64,000 nt of DNA from Bacteroidales bacterium (lineage in GTDB: Bacteria; Bacteroidota; Bacteroidia; Bacteroidales; WCHB1-69), in the NCBI GenBank assembly GCA_024400755.1, contig JAKSMG010000003.1:112596-176595 (forward strand). The letters are read 5' to 3'. The notes under the pieces are model-generated. The model was not told the DNA's origin, ran no database searches, and worked only from the letters and a program-made list of their open reading frames with translations. A program made the position numbers and the translations under genes. Below, piece by piece: positions 56,601-63,616 of this stretch. Within the stretch, counting starts at the first letter, position 1, and each line of letters starts with the position of its first letter.

Positions 56601-59600
56601 TGGTTGCAAATGGACATTCATTCACCTTGAAGTTGGTGATCGTTAAACCGTTAAACATAGGAGCGGTGTTCACAATCTTGAAGTTAACACCTCTACCCAG
56701 ATAAGATTCAGGAATAGCAAAAATTTGCAAACCAGTGGTGTTGTTTACTTCAGCCAATACTTCAAAACGGTCTTCACGAGTGCCTCTGTAGGAAGCTAAA
56801 AGTTGATAGCTGCCTTCAGCATCGAAAGAAACATAATATTGACCTTCGGAAGGAATCGTGAAAGAAGGAGAAATCAAAAATGCATTGGTAACACTTGAAG
56901 TTGCTCCATAATTAGATGTAAAGTTAAATTCTTCAGCTTCCCAACATTCGTGGTCATTGCTCTTCAAAGTATAAGTAACAGGAATCTCAACAGAAGCGCA
57001 GGCAGAAGTGAAAGAATAAGTTGCCCATTCGCTCAACAAACCTGTTTGATCGCCTTCACACAGTGCCAAAATTTGCACGTCGTAAGCTGTTTGTGCCTGT
57101 AAACCACCCAAAGAAGCTGTAGCTTGTCCTTGTACAGGAATCATTACCCAAGCGCTTTCATCAGCTGCTGTAGGTTTGAACTTCACGGTCCATGCGTTTT
57201 CGTCAGCACCCGGAGTCCAGGTCAAAACGGCGGTCGTAGCCAAATTGTAATGAGAAATTTCAGTTACAGGAGCACAGATACCCTTGGTTCTGAATTGTTC
57301 GGACAATTGGCTTTCGCTCACATTATAAGTACCGCAATTGGCCTTTACGCGAACTTGGTAATTGGCCATTGGTGCCAAACCAGTCAAAGTATAGGTTGTT
57401 GTGGTAACGTTAGCATCGGCCAAGGTCCAGGTTTCATCACCGGCAAGCTGGTATTCCACGATGAAGCTGGCTTCATCTTCAGCACCCGGAGTCCAAGAAA
57501 TGGTAGCGCCTTCGGAAGTGATGTCGGATACGGTTACATCGGTAACGGCAGGACAAAGGATAGGATCACCACAAACCAAAGTGGATGTTGATATGTTCAA
57601 AATAATGATATTTTTATCCTTAATAGTACCCTTACTATAAGCTGACGCCGAAGAAGGATTTAAATAACTAACGGAAGCTCCATCATCTGCTCTATGATAA
57701 ATAGCCTGATTCTCAGTCGCACTAAAAGATTTAAAACCAACACTACTACTACCATAACCTTGCATACCTTCATAATAAGCCACTAACAAATTCCCACCTG
57801 TATATTCAAATGGGGTAGTAAAAGTAAATGTATTCCACGTGTTAGCTCTATAAGAATAAGATCCATCAATACTACATACCAATGTTAATTCTGAAGGATT
57901 AACATAATCTGTGTTAGATGAAAAATAATCTTTATCAACATTGGCCAACCAAATCTTAATATTTCCTGTACTAGTTGGAGAAGCGTTAGGATAAAAACTA
58001 ATGGAATTAATTGTATAAATTCCACTTCCAATTTCTTCTGCAGTATAAATTTGCTGCGAATACTCATAACCATAATTATAAGTAAATGGAAGAGTAGTAT
58101 TATTTATATTTCCTGTACCAACAGTCACATCCCTTTCTGTAGTAATTTCTTCCCAATTTTGGCAATCCACTGTGAAAGAGCCTTCTGCGGCGGCGCTTAC
58201 AAAGCCCTCGCAAACACTCTGCACTTTCACATTGTAGTCGCTATTACTTTGGAGGTCGGTCAAAGTCAGGGTGGTATCATTTACATTTACAGAATACCAT
58301 TCGTCATCACCGCGGGTAGAGATTTTGTACTGCAACAAATAAGCGGCGGCATCGCCAGACCAAGTAATGGTAGCGCTGGTGGTATCAACACTGGTCTGCA
58401 ATGCGGTTGGCTGAGTGCAAGGTGATTCATAAATATAAATGTTATCGATAGCGGCAGGATATTGTTCGCCATTTCTATCGTCGTTTCTCCAAGTGAATTT
58501 CACTGTAACGATACCGGCCATGTCAGAAGGAATACTCATCGTAACATTCTGCCAGTTGTTGTCGGTATTATTTACTACTTTAGAAATGGTTTGGTTTTCA
58601 CCAATCACGTCAAACTGTAAATAGTCCTTGTTGTCTTCGCCTTTGTAGCGGCAGTCGAAAGTAACGATAGCGCCCTTGGCAGGAATCACGAGGTCGCGAG
58701 AAACGGTTACTTCAGAAGCAGCTTCGTTATTGTACTTGTTGGTACGACCTATACTAGATGATATATACAACTTATTATTATCGAAATCTTGAGCTTTACC
58801 GATATACCATTTGTTGGTATAGTTACCATTATTGATAGCCAGGTTTTCGTCAATGTTGTCATCGAAGTCAACTCTGTAAGGCAGTTCGGCTGCGGGTGCG
58901 GAAAGAACTTCAACATCGGCATTGGTTCTTGGCAAAATCTGGACATCATCGTGGAATTTGCCAATCAAACCCGTAACATTAGCAGTATAGCCAGCGGCTA
59001 AAGAGCAAGAAGTACCAAACATATTATAAACCTTCATCGTGTCATCACCTTGAGTGAAGTGGTCGGCATCAACAAAGGTTACGTTTTCAAATTTTACCAA
59101 CTTAGATTCCCAAGTCAGATAATTGTTAGCCACTTCGCTAACGGTAGCAACGGTAGGTTCAACAGGAGTACCGGCAACACCAGCTGGGAAAGCGGGTGCG
59201 TCATTGACTGTTGTCAACTCATTCATATTGTTGTAAACGGTATATTTGCCGAAAAATCCTCCGGAAATAACGTCACCGGCATTGTAGGTGTCAACCACCT
59301 GGAAATTGTCATAAACCACTAACGCATTGTCGTTGTCTTGTACGAACAAATATTTTCCGTTCTGGAAAATCACAACCACATCTTCGGCCACTTTGTAAAT
59401 CGTATTCTGAACGCCATTGGCTTTCAGTTCAGCGATGGTAGCTGCATTAACCGGGAAAGTATATTCGGCGGTAGTAACGGCAGAAGTATCTTCACCCAAA
59501 ACTGCGAAAGCCTTCAAAGTGGTAGCTTCGCTAATTTCGATAGGATCATTGTAGAGTAAGCTTGGAGTAGAACCATCCAAAGAATAATAGATGGTAGCGC

Positions 59601-60189
59601 CCACGGTAGTAGTAGCCAAAGTCACTTCCTGAGCGGCATAGAACATACCGGCAGCGGGAGTGCAGGTAGGAGCGGCCACCGCGGCGGGGGAAGCAGCTTC
59701 GTAAACTTTAATGTAAGTAATTTGAGTATTGTGTTTAGAGGAAACCTTAATGGTATAGATATTACCAGCTGCTTGATATGCATCTGCTATTTCATATACA
59801 TTAGTTCCAGTAGCACCAGTAGTTTCTGCACTAACAGCTGTCCCATTAACAAAAATATTCTGCTTAACAGATCCAGATGCACCAGATCTTCCAACAATTT
59901 CAATTCTTTCAACATTGAAATCAAATGCAGGCAAAGACAAAGATGCATTCGTCTGGCCAAAAATCAAATAATTGGAATTGAATTTCAATCCGCTTCCTAC
60001 AGTACCAGGATGGAAAGTAAGCTGATACGTACCACTGGTGTAGGTTGCCTCCGTATTTGTGTAATCAGTCGGAAAACCCCACCCATTGGTTGTGAAGTCC
60101 ATCGTGACTCGTTGAGCCATCAAGGACATACTCATCAGGCATACCAAGAAGCCTAATAGAGTAACTCTCAATTTGTCAAATTTTTTCAT
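47650..60189 (-). CDS. Giant T9SS-exported multi-domain adhesin-like protein (4179 residues)
   Basis: The protein begins with a signal peptide (1-25, ending Ser-Leu-Met-Ala-Gln). A beta-sandwich follows (about 26-165), then a chitobiase-type C-terminal module (about 175-245, with TIYYSLDGSTP) and an OB-like domain (about 250-435). Then come some eleven fibronectin type III repeats alternating with about five cleaved-adhesin (choice-of-anchor J) modules, marked by PYTQDFEG, CWSQEQ and later FAFRGTG-type strands as in gingipain adhesins. From about residue 3050 a long series of divergent InlB-type repeats (NYHLSAIYVD, GYHISAVLVND, YEIVDVLVDG) runs to about 4000. One last FnIII and a type A sorting domain (SSIKVYSHLNN, IYNIFGAQVYTG, GVYKLSIVR) close it. 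Expected surface adhesin or carbohydrate/protein binder; no protease motif seen. Confidence 0.93.
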   Translation of the reverse strand: MKKFDKLRVTLLGFLVCLMSMSLMAQRVTMDFTTNGWGFPTDYTNTEATYTSGTYQLTFHPGTVGSGLKFNSNYLIFGQTNASLSLPAFDFNVERIEIVGRSGASGSVKQNIFVNGTAVSAETTGATGTNVYEIADAYQAAGNIYTIKVSSKHNTQITYIKVYEAASPAAVAAPTCTPAAGMFYAAQEVTLATTTVGATIYYSLDGSTPSLLYNDPIEISEATTLKAFAVLGEDTSAVTTAEYTFPVNAATIAELKANGVQNTIYKVAEDVVVIFQNGKYLFVQDNDNALVVYDNFQVVDTYNAGDVISGGFFGKYTVYNNMNELTTVNDAPAFPAGVAGTPVEPTVATVSEVANNYLTWESKLVKFENVTFVDADHFTQGDDTMKVYNMFGTSCSLAAGYTANVTGLIGKFHDDVQILPRTNADVEVLSAPAAELPYRVDFDDNIDENLAINNGNYTNKWYIGKAQDFDNNKLYISSSIGRTNKYNNEAASEVTVSRDLVIPAKGAIVTFDCRYKGEDNKDYLQFDVIGENQTISKVVNNTDNNWQNVTMSIPSDMAGIVTVKFTWRNDDRNGEQYPAAIDNIYIYESPCTQPTALQTSVDTTSATITWSGDAAAYLLQYKISTRGDDEWYSVNVNDTTLTLTDLQSNSDYNVKVQSVCEGFVSAAAEGSFTVDCQNWEEITTERDVTVGTGNINNTTLPFTYNYGYEYSQQIYTAEEIGSGIYTINSISFYPNASPTSTGNIKIWLANVDKDYFSSNTDYVNPSELTLVCSIDGSYSYRANTWNTFTFTTPFEYTGGNLLVAYYEGMQGYGSSSVGFKSFSATENQAIYHRADDGASVSYLNPSSASAYSKGTIKDKNIIILNISTSTLVCGDPILCPAVTDVTVSDITSEGATISWTPGAEDEASFIVEYQLAGDETWTLADANVTTTTYTLTGLAPMANYQVRVKANCGTYNVSESQLSEQFRTKGICAPVTEISHYNLATTAVLTWTPGADENAWTVKFKPTAADESAWVMIPVQGQATASLGGLQAQTAYDVQILALCEGDQTGLLSEWATYSFTSACASVEIPVTYTLKSNDHECWEAEEFNFTSNYGATSSVTNAFLISPSFTIPSEGQYYVSFDAEGSYQLLASYRGTREDRFEVLAEVNNTTGLQIFAIPESYLGRGVNFKIVNTAPMFNGLTITNFKVNECPFATTNLTVSNLTSNSATLSWTASELATNFQIKVNEETFIDVEGATTYTLTDLQESTPYTVAVRSHCGEDAYSEWSNTINFTTPCAAFTVPYFEGFESGYTNASAVAGCISQEKISGSNVWIANNSLTDYNRAPRTGSWNAYLQYSNTRWMYIPMHFEANKQYIFEMYARQDATSGCSMKVAYGTSNTSSAMTNTIVNSTNIGSSFVKLSSMFAPTATGDYYVGIYATLTSAPWYVSIDDISIIEVPTCGVPTIAVNSSAVATITPNEIGTPESYDLAIGEDTVTNVAGPTVDLTTIFTLAPNTEYAVSVKANCSEEDQSLWSDPVNFTTPCAAQELPYTEDFEDYTPASSYSSTTGIVMPDCWTSDWMAQPSSSNYCPKVTNSSSYKPGDGNYLYFMAGGSSYSYYQDPTVVILPEFNADLTQAMISFRARCNNSSYTTYGALYLGYVNAANEFTSLRTITCATAANAPLQTIELNTYTIPEGSKLAFKADYTYSSTYSTFHVGIDDIRVELIPTCGVPTLTVNTSAVATITPNEIGAPESYDLMIGEDIVTNVAGPTVDLTTIFTLAPNTEYAVSVRANCGEGDQSLWSDPVSFTTPCMALSIPYTQDFEGTEFPPQCWTQEYVSGTHNWVRATSSSYGSGSYDAAFMHSSSGSKTKLITPMFDLSSERSVKLIFKHRQVEYYGDIDFLEVYYRPSSSAAWVSLAQYNYAVANLTTETVILPAAALTATCQFAFEATDNYGHDVYVDDVTIDRAPTCITPTDLAVTAADTTAQLAWTDQLHQPAYKVQYRLAGESTWQEVTGITETNCTLHNLQPSSDYEARVLADCGDGDESEATEIVSFTTMCLDGTSMEIAIGEGTGTNAYVPTYTYYNYSLTQQIFTPQEINYVGNLNSVSFYSTASDRTRKLSVYLVHTSKSAFADSYDWITVNANDKVFEGDVNFIANAWTTIQFNTPFAYNGTDNVALIVDDNTGSYVSSPAFRVYNAGSTRTFYAYSDDYNGDPTTGSGISSMSKYTGTSLNQVRFGGIYCPPTCPNPTDLAAVNVTANAATITWTAGGSETAWNVEYGKAGFTPGEGTMLAVEEASVELTGLEMGVAYDVYVQANCAEDDQSEWAGPAKFVTECEAIATLPYTQDFEGETFEPACWSQEQLEGYDSWELFIEEDNNNNSCTKLSGDGYYANSADLITPTFNLSSYESVMITFDHVQWPYTLVDKLELLYRTSDNTDWTLIQEYTEQTGYYVEPRVWKNERVILPEEALVENVQFAFRGTGRNGDGNSIYLDNVVVMEVPDCYAPTALTLNDVTTTTAQISWTAGDDVQTAWNVQYGEHNFTLGEGTIISNLDTTAVELTALMSGTAYDVYVQAVCDEVSAWAGPVVLVTECVTINSLPYTQDFGGDFFEPICWSQEQVSGSHSWVLYGDNTGNVFVGFPDVTPYDANNSSADLITPIFNLSSYESVMMSFDHVQWPKKGVVDKLGLFYRTSEDVDWTLIKEYTEATGEYSNPLDWKNEKIILPEEVLTDNVQFAFRGTEMNGYYIYFDNVVLMETPCGHIEDLAVAQDSMTDTRAYITWNGVAEEYSLEYKEVNDETWTVVPVTGKAQWLTDLTPSTSYNVRVKAVCAEETQYSEVIDFETYCLGYYFDKYGAVQCPELHNDLTVNNLSVFRTACEIHAPVVVKVTNNAYLDTITSLNLYYVVNNGDTVAETLTMTTPLCYQNETTYTFNEIPVFEEGNNTVYAWVEYNENVFRANNVSARILNPIDEYPYYNPLKNVVAYDGWNAYDVNEDNVTMISNSNGLTYRYNDTLDANDWMITPCFYFEPGKYVISYSYNANSVLKESFEFWYGNGANVADMTTMLGSEEFSGTTVATSTFDFDVTEAGVYNFGFWATSLAGNLGFNITNFSIEPVNIVTITTDGNGTTTPSGEVYVNYNNNLTLNIVPNVNYHLSAIYVDSVQVMGEDPYASRFVMYTLENVTEPHDVFVEFKLEFHTHKIVSNYNPAYDQTEGGYFVPATSDTTIRVSDHTVFFAPNEHYHFNSLTLSEMDETDPVDFTDSVVYDETTGLYAFTFYNLTVPEYFVNAQFRRDTVNIHYTALTGQGYADASPRMIAGDSVFGEYDTWVDYDIHGDLDTTITITPAGDYHIVNVYVNGQPQNVESDEFHYTFSNVTETQYVDVNFGYQVTASIRNYVPTYLGSDEVRGTIAPDTQLVAEGYPTVITGTVQEHFHLYNLFVDGVDMIDQVVFDGYNYSLTIDSTIANYNIEAVVKIDTMGIHYEVMDGQGYADASNLLVAPADYITWVNYGDDFMMNLTPDRGFSIGSVIVDGENMYTANNYLFNNVVEHHYVAVTFVPNDYTITTNAYGQGVVSEGMSFTYDPANPVNYVFTANAAEGYHISAVLVNDVEQDLTDITNVYTLPLNDVADNYVINAIFEINTYNMVSEASLGGTITPEGLQVVNHGTDMTYAIVADEGRYISSITIDGITVEYTQADNITNLPQQFTSINADHSISVTFAVKHFTITAEVNEEANHGTIDGVSSFSGEFSYGSNQTLNFIPEENYQVSDVVVDGQSVGAVASYEFVNITAEHNVVVSFAPVQYTLTATSNVPACTITPATTTVQAGSNVNYTMTVATGYHLLNVIANGEEVSVIGNAFTIANVQEDYEIFANFAPNYVTVTVEQPAHATITPGTMTYAYGATPSYVIVPEVGYNVTAVHAGNTLVNVTYNNGIGSFTLNPVTADVTLTATTAIKTFTITATQAAHGTISPVAVQTVNYGGNVTYTITPDDYYEIVDVLVDGASRGAISTYTFNNVTANHTIEAVFEAVCMTPSRLAVVYVDTNSATLTWEGNADSYEVRYRAAGQTNFTTQTVTTNTITLTGLTPNTLYAWGVKANCTASMSSDWAESAFTTNAVIPPVGISTADLSSIKVYSHLNNVYIVNENGIAIENVTIYNIFGAQVYTGKANNNPEIISLDVANGNYIVRLSTENGVGVYKLSIVR

Positions 60190-60356
60190 GAGATTTGTTT
60201 TTAATTAATACTATATTTTTTGGTTTTTATAATTTTTTATGTTGTTGTTATTTTTGTAATTCGCTATATATAAAAGGTTTACAACGCACAGAATGCGTTC
60301 GTTTTTGTTTTTTCATTTCTTTGTGCAATTTCATAAAAACTATTATTATTGCGAAG

Positions 60357-60364
60357 CAAATATA
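60357..60364 (-). promoter_or_regulatory. Possible promoter of the giant gene
   Basis: TATATTTG on the minus strand about 168 bases before the ATG at 60189. The leader 60190-60356 is AT-rich and holds no gene. Confidence 0.45.
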
Positions 60365-60454
60365 CAATAATTTTTCAATATTTCTCCCAAAAAATTTTTT
60401 CACAAATAATTTTTTTTAAAAAAGGGATTGTTAATGTAGAAAAAGGTTTATGGG

Positions 60455-60808
60455 GAGGAGGTTCCGCTGCGCTCACTTCGTTCGCTTGCGGAATGGTGAG
60501 GGTCGCACGAAAAGAGGGGGAAGAGGTTCCGCCGCGCTCGCTCCGCTCGCTTGCGGAATGGAGAGGGACGCACAAAGCGGGAAGGAGGTTCCGCTGCGCT
60601 CGCTCCGCTCGCTTGCGGAATGGAGAGGGTCGCACGAAAGGGAAGGAGGTTCCGCCGCGCTCGCTCCGCTCGCTTGCGGAATGGTGAGGGTCGCACGAAA
60701 GGGGAGGAGATTCCGCTGCGCTCACTTCGTTCGCTTGCGGAATGGTGAGGGACGCGCGCAAAGGGAAGGAGGTTCCGCCGCGCTCGCTCCGCTCGCTTGC
60801 GGAATGGA
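60455..60808 (+). repeat. Array A: six palindromic repeats of 61-65 bp
   Basis: Six units each contain a 32-base imperfect hairpin that opens TTCCGC and closes GCGGAA, then a linker of about 30 bases (TGGTGAGGGTCGCACGAAAG and variants, ending GGAGG). TTCCGC starts at 60462, 60527, 60589, 60650, 60711 and 60773. The centre alternates between GCTCACTTCGTTCGC and GCTCGCTCCGCTCGC forms. All units point the same way. The G+C content is far above the surroundings. The same array type recurs at 61646. Confidence 0.92.
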
Positions 60809-61010
60809 GGCGAATGTACTTATCGGGGAGGAAGGGCAGGGCGGCGGCGGATGTAATGAAGTTTAGTCTTTTGCGTGGTGCCGCCGCCCTGCTCGTCCTC
60901 TAAATGCTGACGCGTTCCATTCCGCAAGGGCGACCGCAAGGGAGCTCGATGCGGAATCTCAGCAATTTCCTAATTTCATAAACTTGTTGCTTATTCGCCA
61001 TTTTTTGTAT
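60809..61010 (+). repeat. Tail A of the palindromic element
   Basis: The sequence after array A is nearly the same as that after array B. It includes a long hairpin, GCAGGGCGGCGGC (60836-60848) with GCCGCCGCCCTGC (60880-60892), then a reversed-type motif (CATTCCGCAAGGGCGACCGC, later GAGCTCGATGCGGAA). The similarity continues to about 61010 into what matches the leader of pepP. Confidence 0.85.
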
Positions 61011-61020
61011 GGCAGTCTTT

Positions 61021-61103
61021 TGCCGCCGCCCTGCCGTCCTTTAAGTGCCGACACGTTCCATTCCGCAAGAGCGACCGTAAGGGAGCTCGATGCGGAATCT
61101 CAA
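61021..61103 (+). repeat. Truncated third tail copy
   Basis: TGCCGCCGCCCTGCCGTCC, AAGTGCCGACACGTTCC and GAGCTCGATGCGGAATCTCA match the second half of tails A and B in the same orientation. The left arm of the long hairpin is missing. Confidence 0.8.
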
Positions 61104-61177
61104 ACTTTTTTTGCGGTAAGTCCTTGAATCTATTCAAAAAACTTATTGAACATCTTGCTAAAATATTTTTAAAATTG

Positions 61178-61185
61178 TATTTTTG
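61178..61185 (+). promoter_or_regulatory. Promoter -7 element of the GIY-YIG gene
   Basis: TATTTTTG, 34 bases before the ATG at 61220. Confidence 0.55.
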
Positions 61186-61219
61186 TGGCAAAATATCCTA
61201 AACAAATTAAACACTAATT

Positions 61220-61591
61220 ATGACATCTGGCTTCACTTACATTATGACAAACAAATACCACAATGTTTTATATACTGGATGTACAACAGACATTGTACGG
61301 AGAGTTTCCCAACACAAGAATCATTTTTACAAGGGTTCCTTTTCCGACAAATATAATTGTGAATATTGTGTTTATATGGAAGAATTTTCAGATTATAAAT
61401 CCGCAATTAACCGAGAAAATCAAATCAAAAATATGTCCAAAAAGGAAAAACTTGATTTAATTCGGGCAAAAAATCCCGAATGGAAAGAGTTAGTAACGGA
61501 AAAAGGAATTGTTAGAGCAAAAGAACCCTGGGAACAGCAGGTTAAAAGAGTCATATCTGAGATAAAAAAAGAAATGACAAGTCATAAGTAA
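61220..61591 (+). CDS. GIY-YIG family nuclease
   Basis: The 123-residue protein is a single GIY-YIG domain with a basic tail. The two strands are FTYIMT (5-10) and VLYTG (16-20, the YIG equivalent). The catalytic Arg is at about 27 (IVRRVSQHK), the metal-binding Glu at about 66 (NRENQIK), and the family's closing KNPEW is present. It resembles the small UPF0213/YhbQ-like group. Length is slightly above the usual 80-100. It has its own promoter and lies between two copies of a palindromic array with matching tails, so it is likely linked to the spread or upkeep of those repeats. The base composition of the gene is AT-rich, unlike the arrays. Confidence 0.9.
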   Translation: MTSGFTYIMTNKYHNVLYTGCTTDIVRRVSQHKNHFYKGSFSDKYNCEYCVYMEEFSDYKSAINRENQIKNMSKKEKLDLIRAKNPEWKELVTEKGIVRAKEPWEQQVKRVISEIKKEMTSHK

Positions 61592-61645
61592 GGTTTTTTC
61601 ATTCAAAGGATTTGTTCAATAACCCATTTGATGATTTTAATGAGG

Positions 61646-61935
61646 AGGAGATTCCGCTGCGCTCATTTCGTTCGCTTGCGGAATGGAGAGGGACGCACGC
61701 AAAGGGAAGGAGGTTCCGCCGCGCTCACTCCGTTCGCTTGCGGAATGGTGAGGGACGCACAAAGCGGGAAGGAGGTTCCGCTGCGCTCACTGCGTTCGCT
61801 TGCGGAATGGTGGGGGTCGCACGCAAAGGGAAGGAGGTTCCGCCGCGCTCGCTCCGCTCGCTTGCGGAATGGTGAGGGTCGCACGAAAGGGACGGAGGTT
61901 CCGCCGCGCTCACTCCGTTCGCTTGCGGAATGGAG
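61646..61935 (+). repeat. Array B: five palindromic repeats of 60-63 bp
   Basis: Five units of the array A type, with TTCCGC at 61652, 61714, 61776, 61839 and 61899. Same orientation as array A, and the same transition into the tail (GCGGAATGGAGGC), offset by 1126 bp from array A. Units mix the two centre variants in a different order from array A. Confidence 0.92.
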
Positions 61936-62110
61936 GCAAATGCACTTATCGGGGGGGAAGGGCAGGGCGGCGGCGGATGTAATGAAGTTTAGGCTATTGC
62001 GTGGTGCCGCCGCCCTGCCCTTCCTTTAAGTGCTGACACGTTCCATTCCGCAAGAGCGACCGCAAGGAAGCTCGAAGCGGAATCTCAGCAATTTCTTAAA
62101 TTCACAAACT
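61936..62110 (+). repeat. Tail B with a 19-bp perfect hairpin
   Basis: GGAAGGGCAGGGCGGCGGC (61956-61974) is perfectly complementary to 62006-62024, with a 31-base loop. A TTCCGC...GCGGAA pair follows at about 62045-62081. It matches tail A in order and sequence and runs into the pepP promoter region. Confidence 0.9.
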
Positions 62111-62134
62111 TATTGCATTATCGCCAAATTTTTG

Positions 62135-62142
62135 TATCTTTG
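62135..62142 (+). promoter_or_regulatory. Promoter -7 element of the aminopeptidase gene
   Basis: TATCTTTG, 22 bases before the ATG at 62165. The equivalent position after tail A has lost this motif. Confidence 0.65.
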
Positions 62143-62164
62143 CACCTTACTAAAATACAAAATT

Positions 62165-63562
62165 ATGAATCCTTTATTTAAGCCCGAAGTCTATCAAAAC
62201 CGTCGCGACCAACTGAAAAAGGCCGTGAAATCAGGCATTGCCATCTTTCTTGGCAATGGCGAAGCCTCAATGAATTATCCATCAAATACTTATAAATATC
62301 GTCAAGATAGTAATTTTCTTTACTTTTTCGGTCTTTCCATTGCCGATATCGCCGCTGTTATCGACTTTGACGAAAACCGCGACATCATTTTCGGTAATGA
62401 TTATGAAATTGACGACATCATCTGGATGGGCAACCAGCCGACATTGGCTTCCCTGGCCGAAAAGGTCGGCGTGAGGGAAGTGATGCCGATGGCAAAATTA
62501 GCCAAGTATGTCCATACTGCCCAGGCAGCAGGCAGAAAAGTGCATTTTACCCCTCCCTATCGTGGCGACAACAAAATTTGGCTTTCGAATATTACCGACA
62601 TCAATGTTAATAATATCCGCAACCACGCTTCCGTAGAATTGATTAAAGGTATCGTAAATCTGCGTTCAGCAAAGGAAGATGTGGAAATCGAGCAGATGGA
62701 GAATGCTTGCGAAATCGGTTATAAGATGCACACCGCCGTGATGCGTCGTTGCGTGGCTGGTGTCCCTGAACTGGAATTGGCGGGCCTCGCCGAAGGAATC
62801 ACGCTGTCGTACGGGAATGGCGTTTCATTTCCCGTTATTTTGTCACAGCACGGCGAAACACTTCATAATCACGGGCATGCCGCCATTTTGAAGGAAGGCA
62901 ATATGCTCTTGATGGATGCCGGTGCCGAAAATTTGATGAACTATTGTTCAGATAATACCAGAACCTTGCCGGTAGGCGGACATTTTACCCAAAAGCAGCA
63001 GGAAATCTATGAAATCGTGTTGAAGGCCAATATGGACTGTATCAACGCCGCACATCCCGGTATGTACAATAAGGAACTGCATACGCTGGCCTGCAAAATC
63101 ATCACTGAAGGCCTGTCGGAATTAGGACTTATGAAAGGCAACGTGGATGAAGCCGTTCAACAAGGTGCCCACGCTTTGTTTATGCCTCACGGCTTGGGCC
63201 ATCAGCTGGGTTTGGATGTGCACGATATGGAAGATTTAGGAGAGAAATATGTAGGTTATGACGAAACCGTTTCCCGCAGCGATATTTTTGGGTGGGACGC
63301 CCTGCGTATGGCTCGTGAATTGAGACCAGGCTTTGTGGTAACGATTGAACCAGGTATCTATTTCATTCCTCAATTGATTGACATCTGGAAAACCGAACAT
63401 AAATTCGAACAATTTATCAATTACGACAAGGTGGAACAATATCGCGATTTCGGCGGTATCCGCATTGAAGACGATTTGCTGATCACCACCAACGGCCACA
63501 AGGTATTGGGACCGGCCATTCCGAAAACACCGGCAGAATTGGCCGACATCATCGGTAAATAA
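62165..63562 (+). CDS. pepP: Xaa-Pro aminopeptidase (M24B)
   Basis: The enzyme removes N-terminal residues before proline and uses two metal ions, usually Mn. The ATG at 62165 gives 465 residues; a longer frame from 62030 would include the repeat tail and the promoter and is rejected. The N-terminal domain has SNFLYFFGL. The catalytic pita-bread fold shows metal ligands in LLMDAGAENLMNYCSDNTRT (two Asp), HGLGHQLGLDVHD (His), IEPGIYF (Glu) and GGIRIEDDLLIT (Glu). All ligands are present. It goes with the DPP IV and C69 peptidases in using peptides. ackA follows after 54 bases. Confidence 0.94.
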   Translation: MNPLFKPEVYQNRRDQLKKAVKSGIAIFLGNGEASMNYPSNTYKYRQDSNFLYFFGLSIADIAAVIDFDENRDIIFGNDYEIDDIIWMGNQPTLASLAEKVGVREVMPMAKLAKYVHTAQAAGRKVHFTPPYRGDNKIWLSNITDINVNNIRNHASVELIKGIVNLRSAKEDVEIEQMENACEIGYKMHTAVMRRCVAGVPELELAGLAEGITLSYGNGVSFPVILSQHGETLHNHGHAAILKEGNMLLMDAGAENLMNYCSDNTRTLPVGGHFTQKQQEIYEIVLKANMDCINAAHPGMYNKELHTLACKIITEGLSELGLMKGNVDEAVQQGAHALFMPHGLGHQLGLDVHDMEDLGEKYVGYDETVSRSDIFGWDALRMARELRPGFVVTIEPGIYFIPQLIDIWKTEHKFEQFINYDKVEQYRDFGGIRIEDDLLITTNGHKVLGPAIPKTPAELADIIGK

Positions 63563-63616
63563 TTTTTGTAACTATCTTTATTAAAGCAACATAATAATAA
63601 TCAAAAAAATAATAAG

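Noticed and set aside
47650..60189. Gingipain-type protease
   Set aside because: The adhesin modules resemble gingipain adhesin domains, but no caspase-like catalytic domain or His/Cys dyad region is seen.
60450..60866. Open frames of 110-138 codons through array A (both strands)
   Set aside because: They only translate the palindromic units into repeated RSLRSLAEW- or ALAPLACGM-like peptides, are open in several frames at once and lack a promoter or ribosome site.
60455..61935. CRISPR array
   Set aside because: The units of about 62 bp are repeats throughout: linkers are near-identical rather than unique spacers, and no cas gene is present.
61612..62029. Open frames of 87-133 codons through array B
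   Set aside because: Same cause as in array A: repeat-driven open frames in high-GC sequence.
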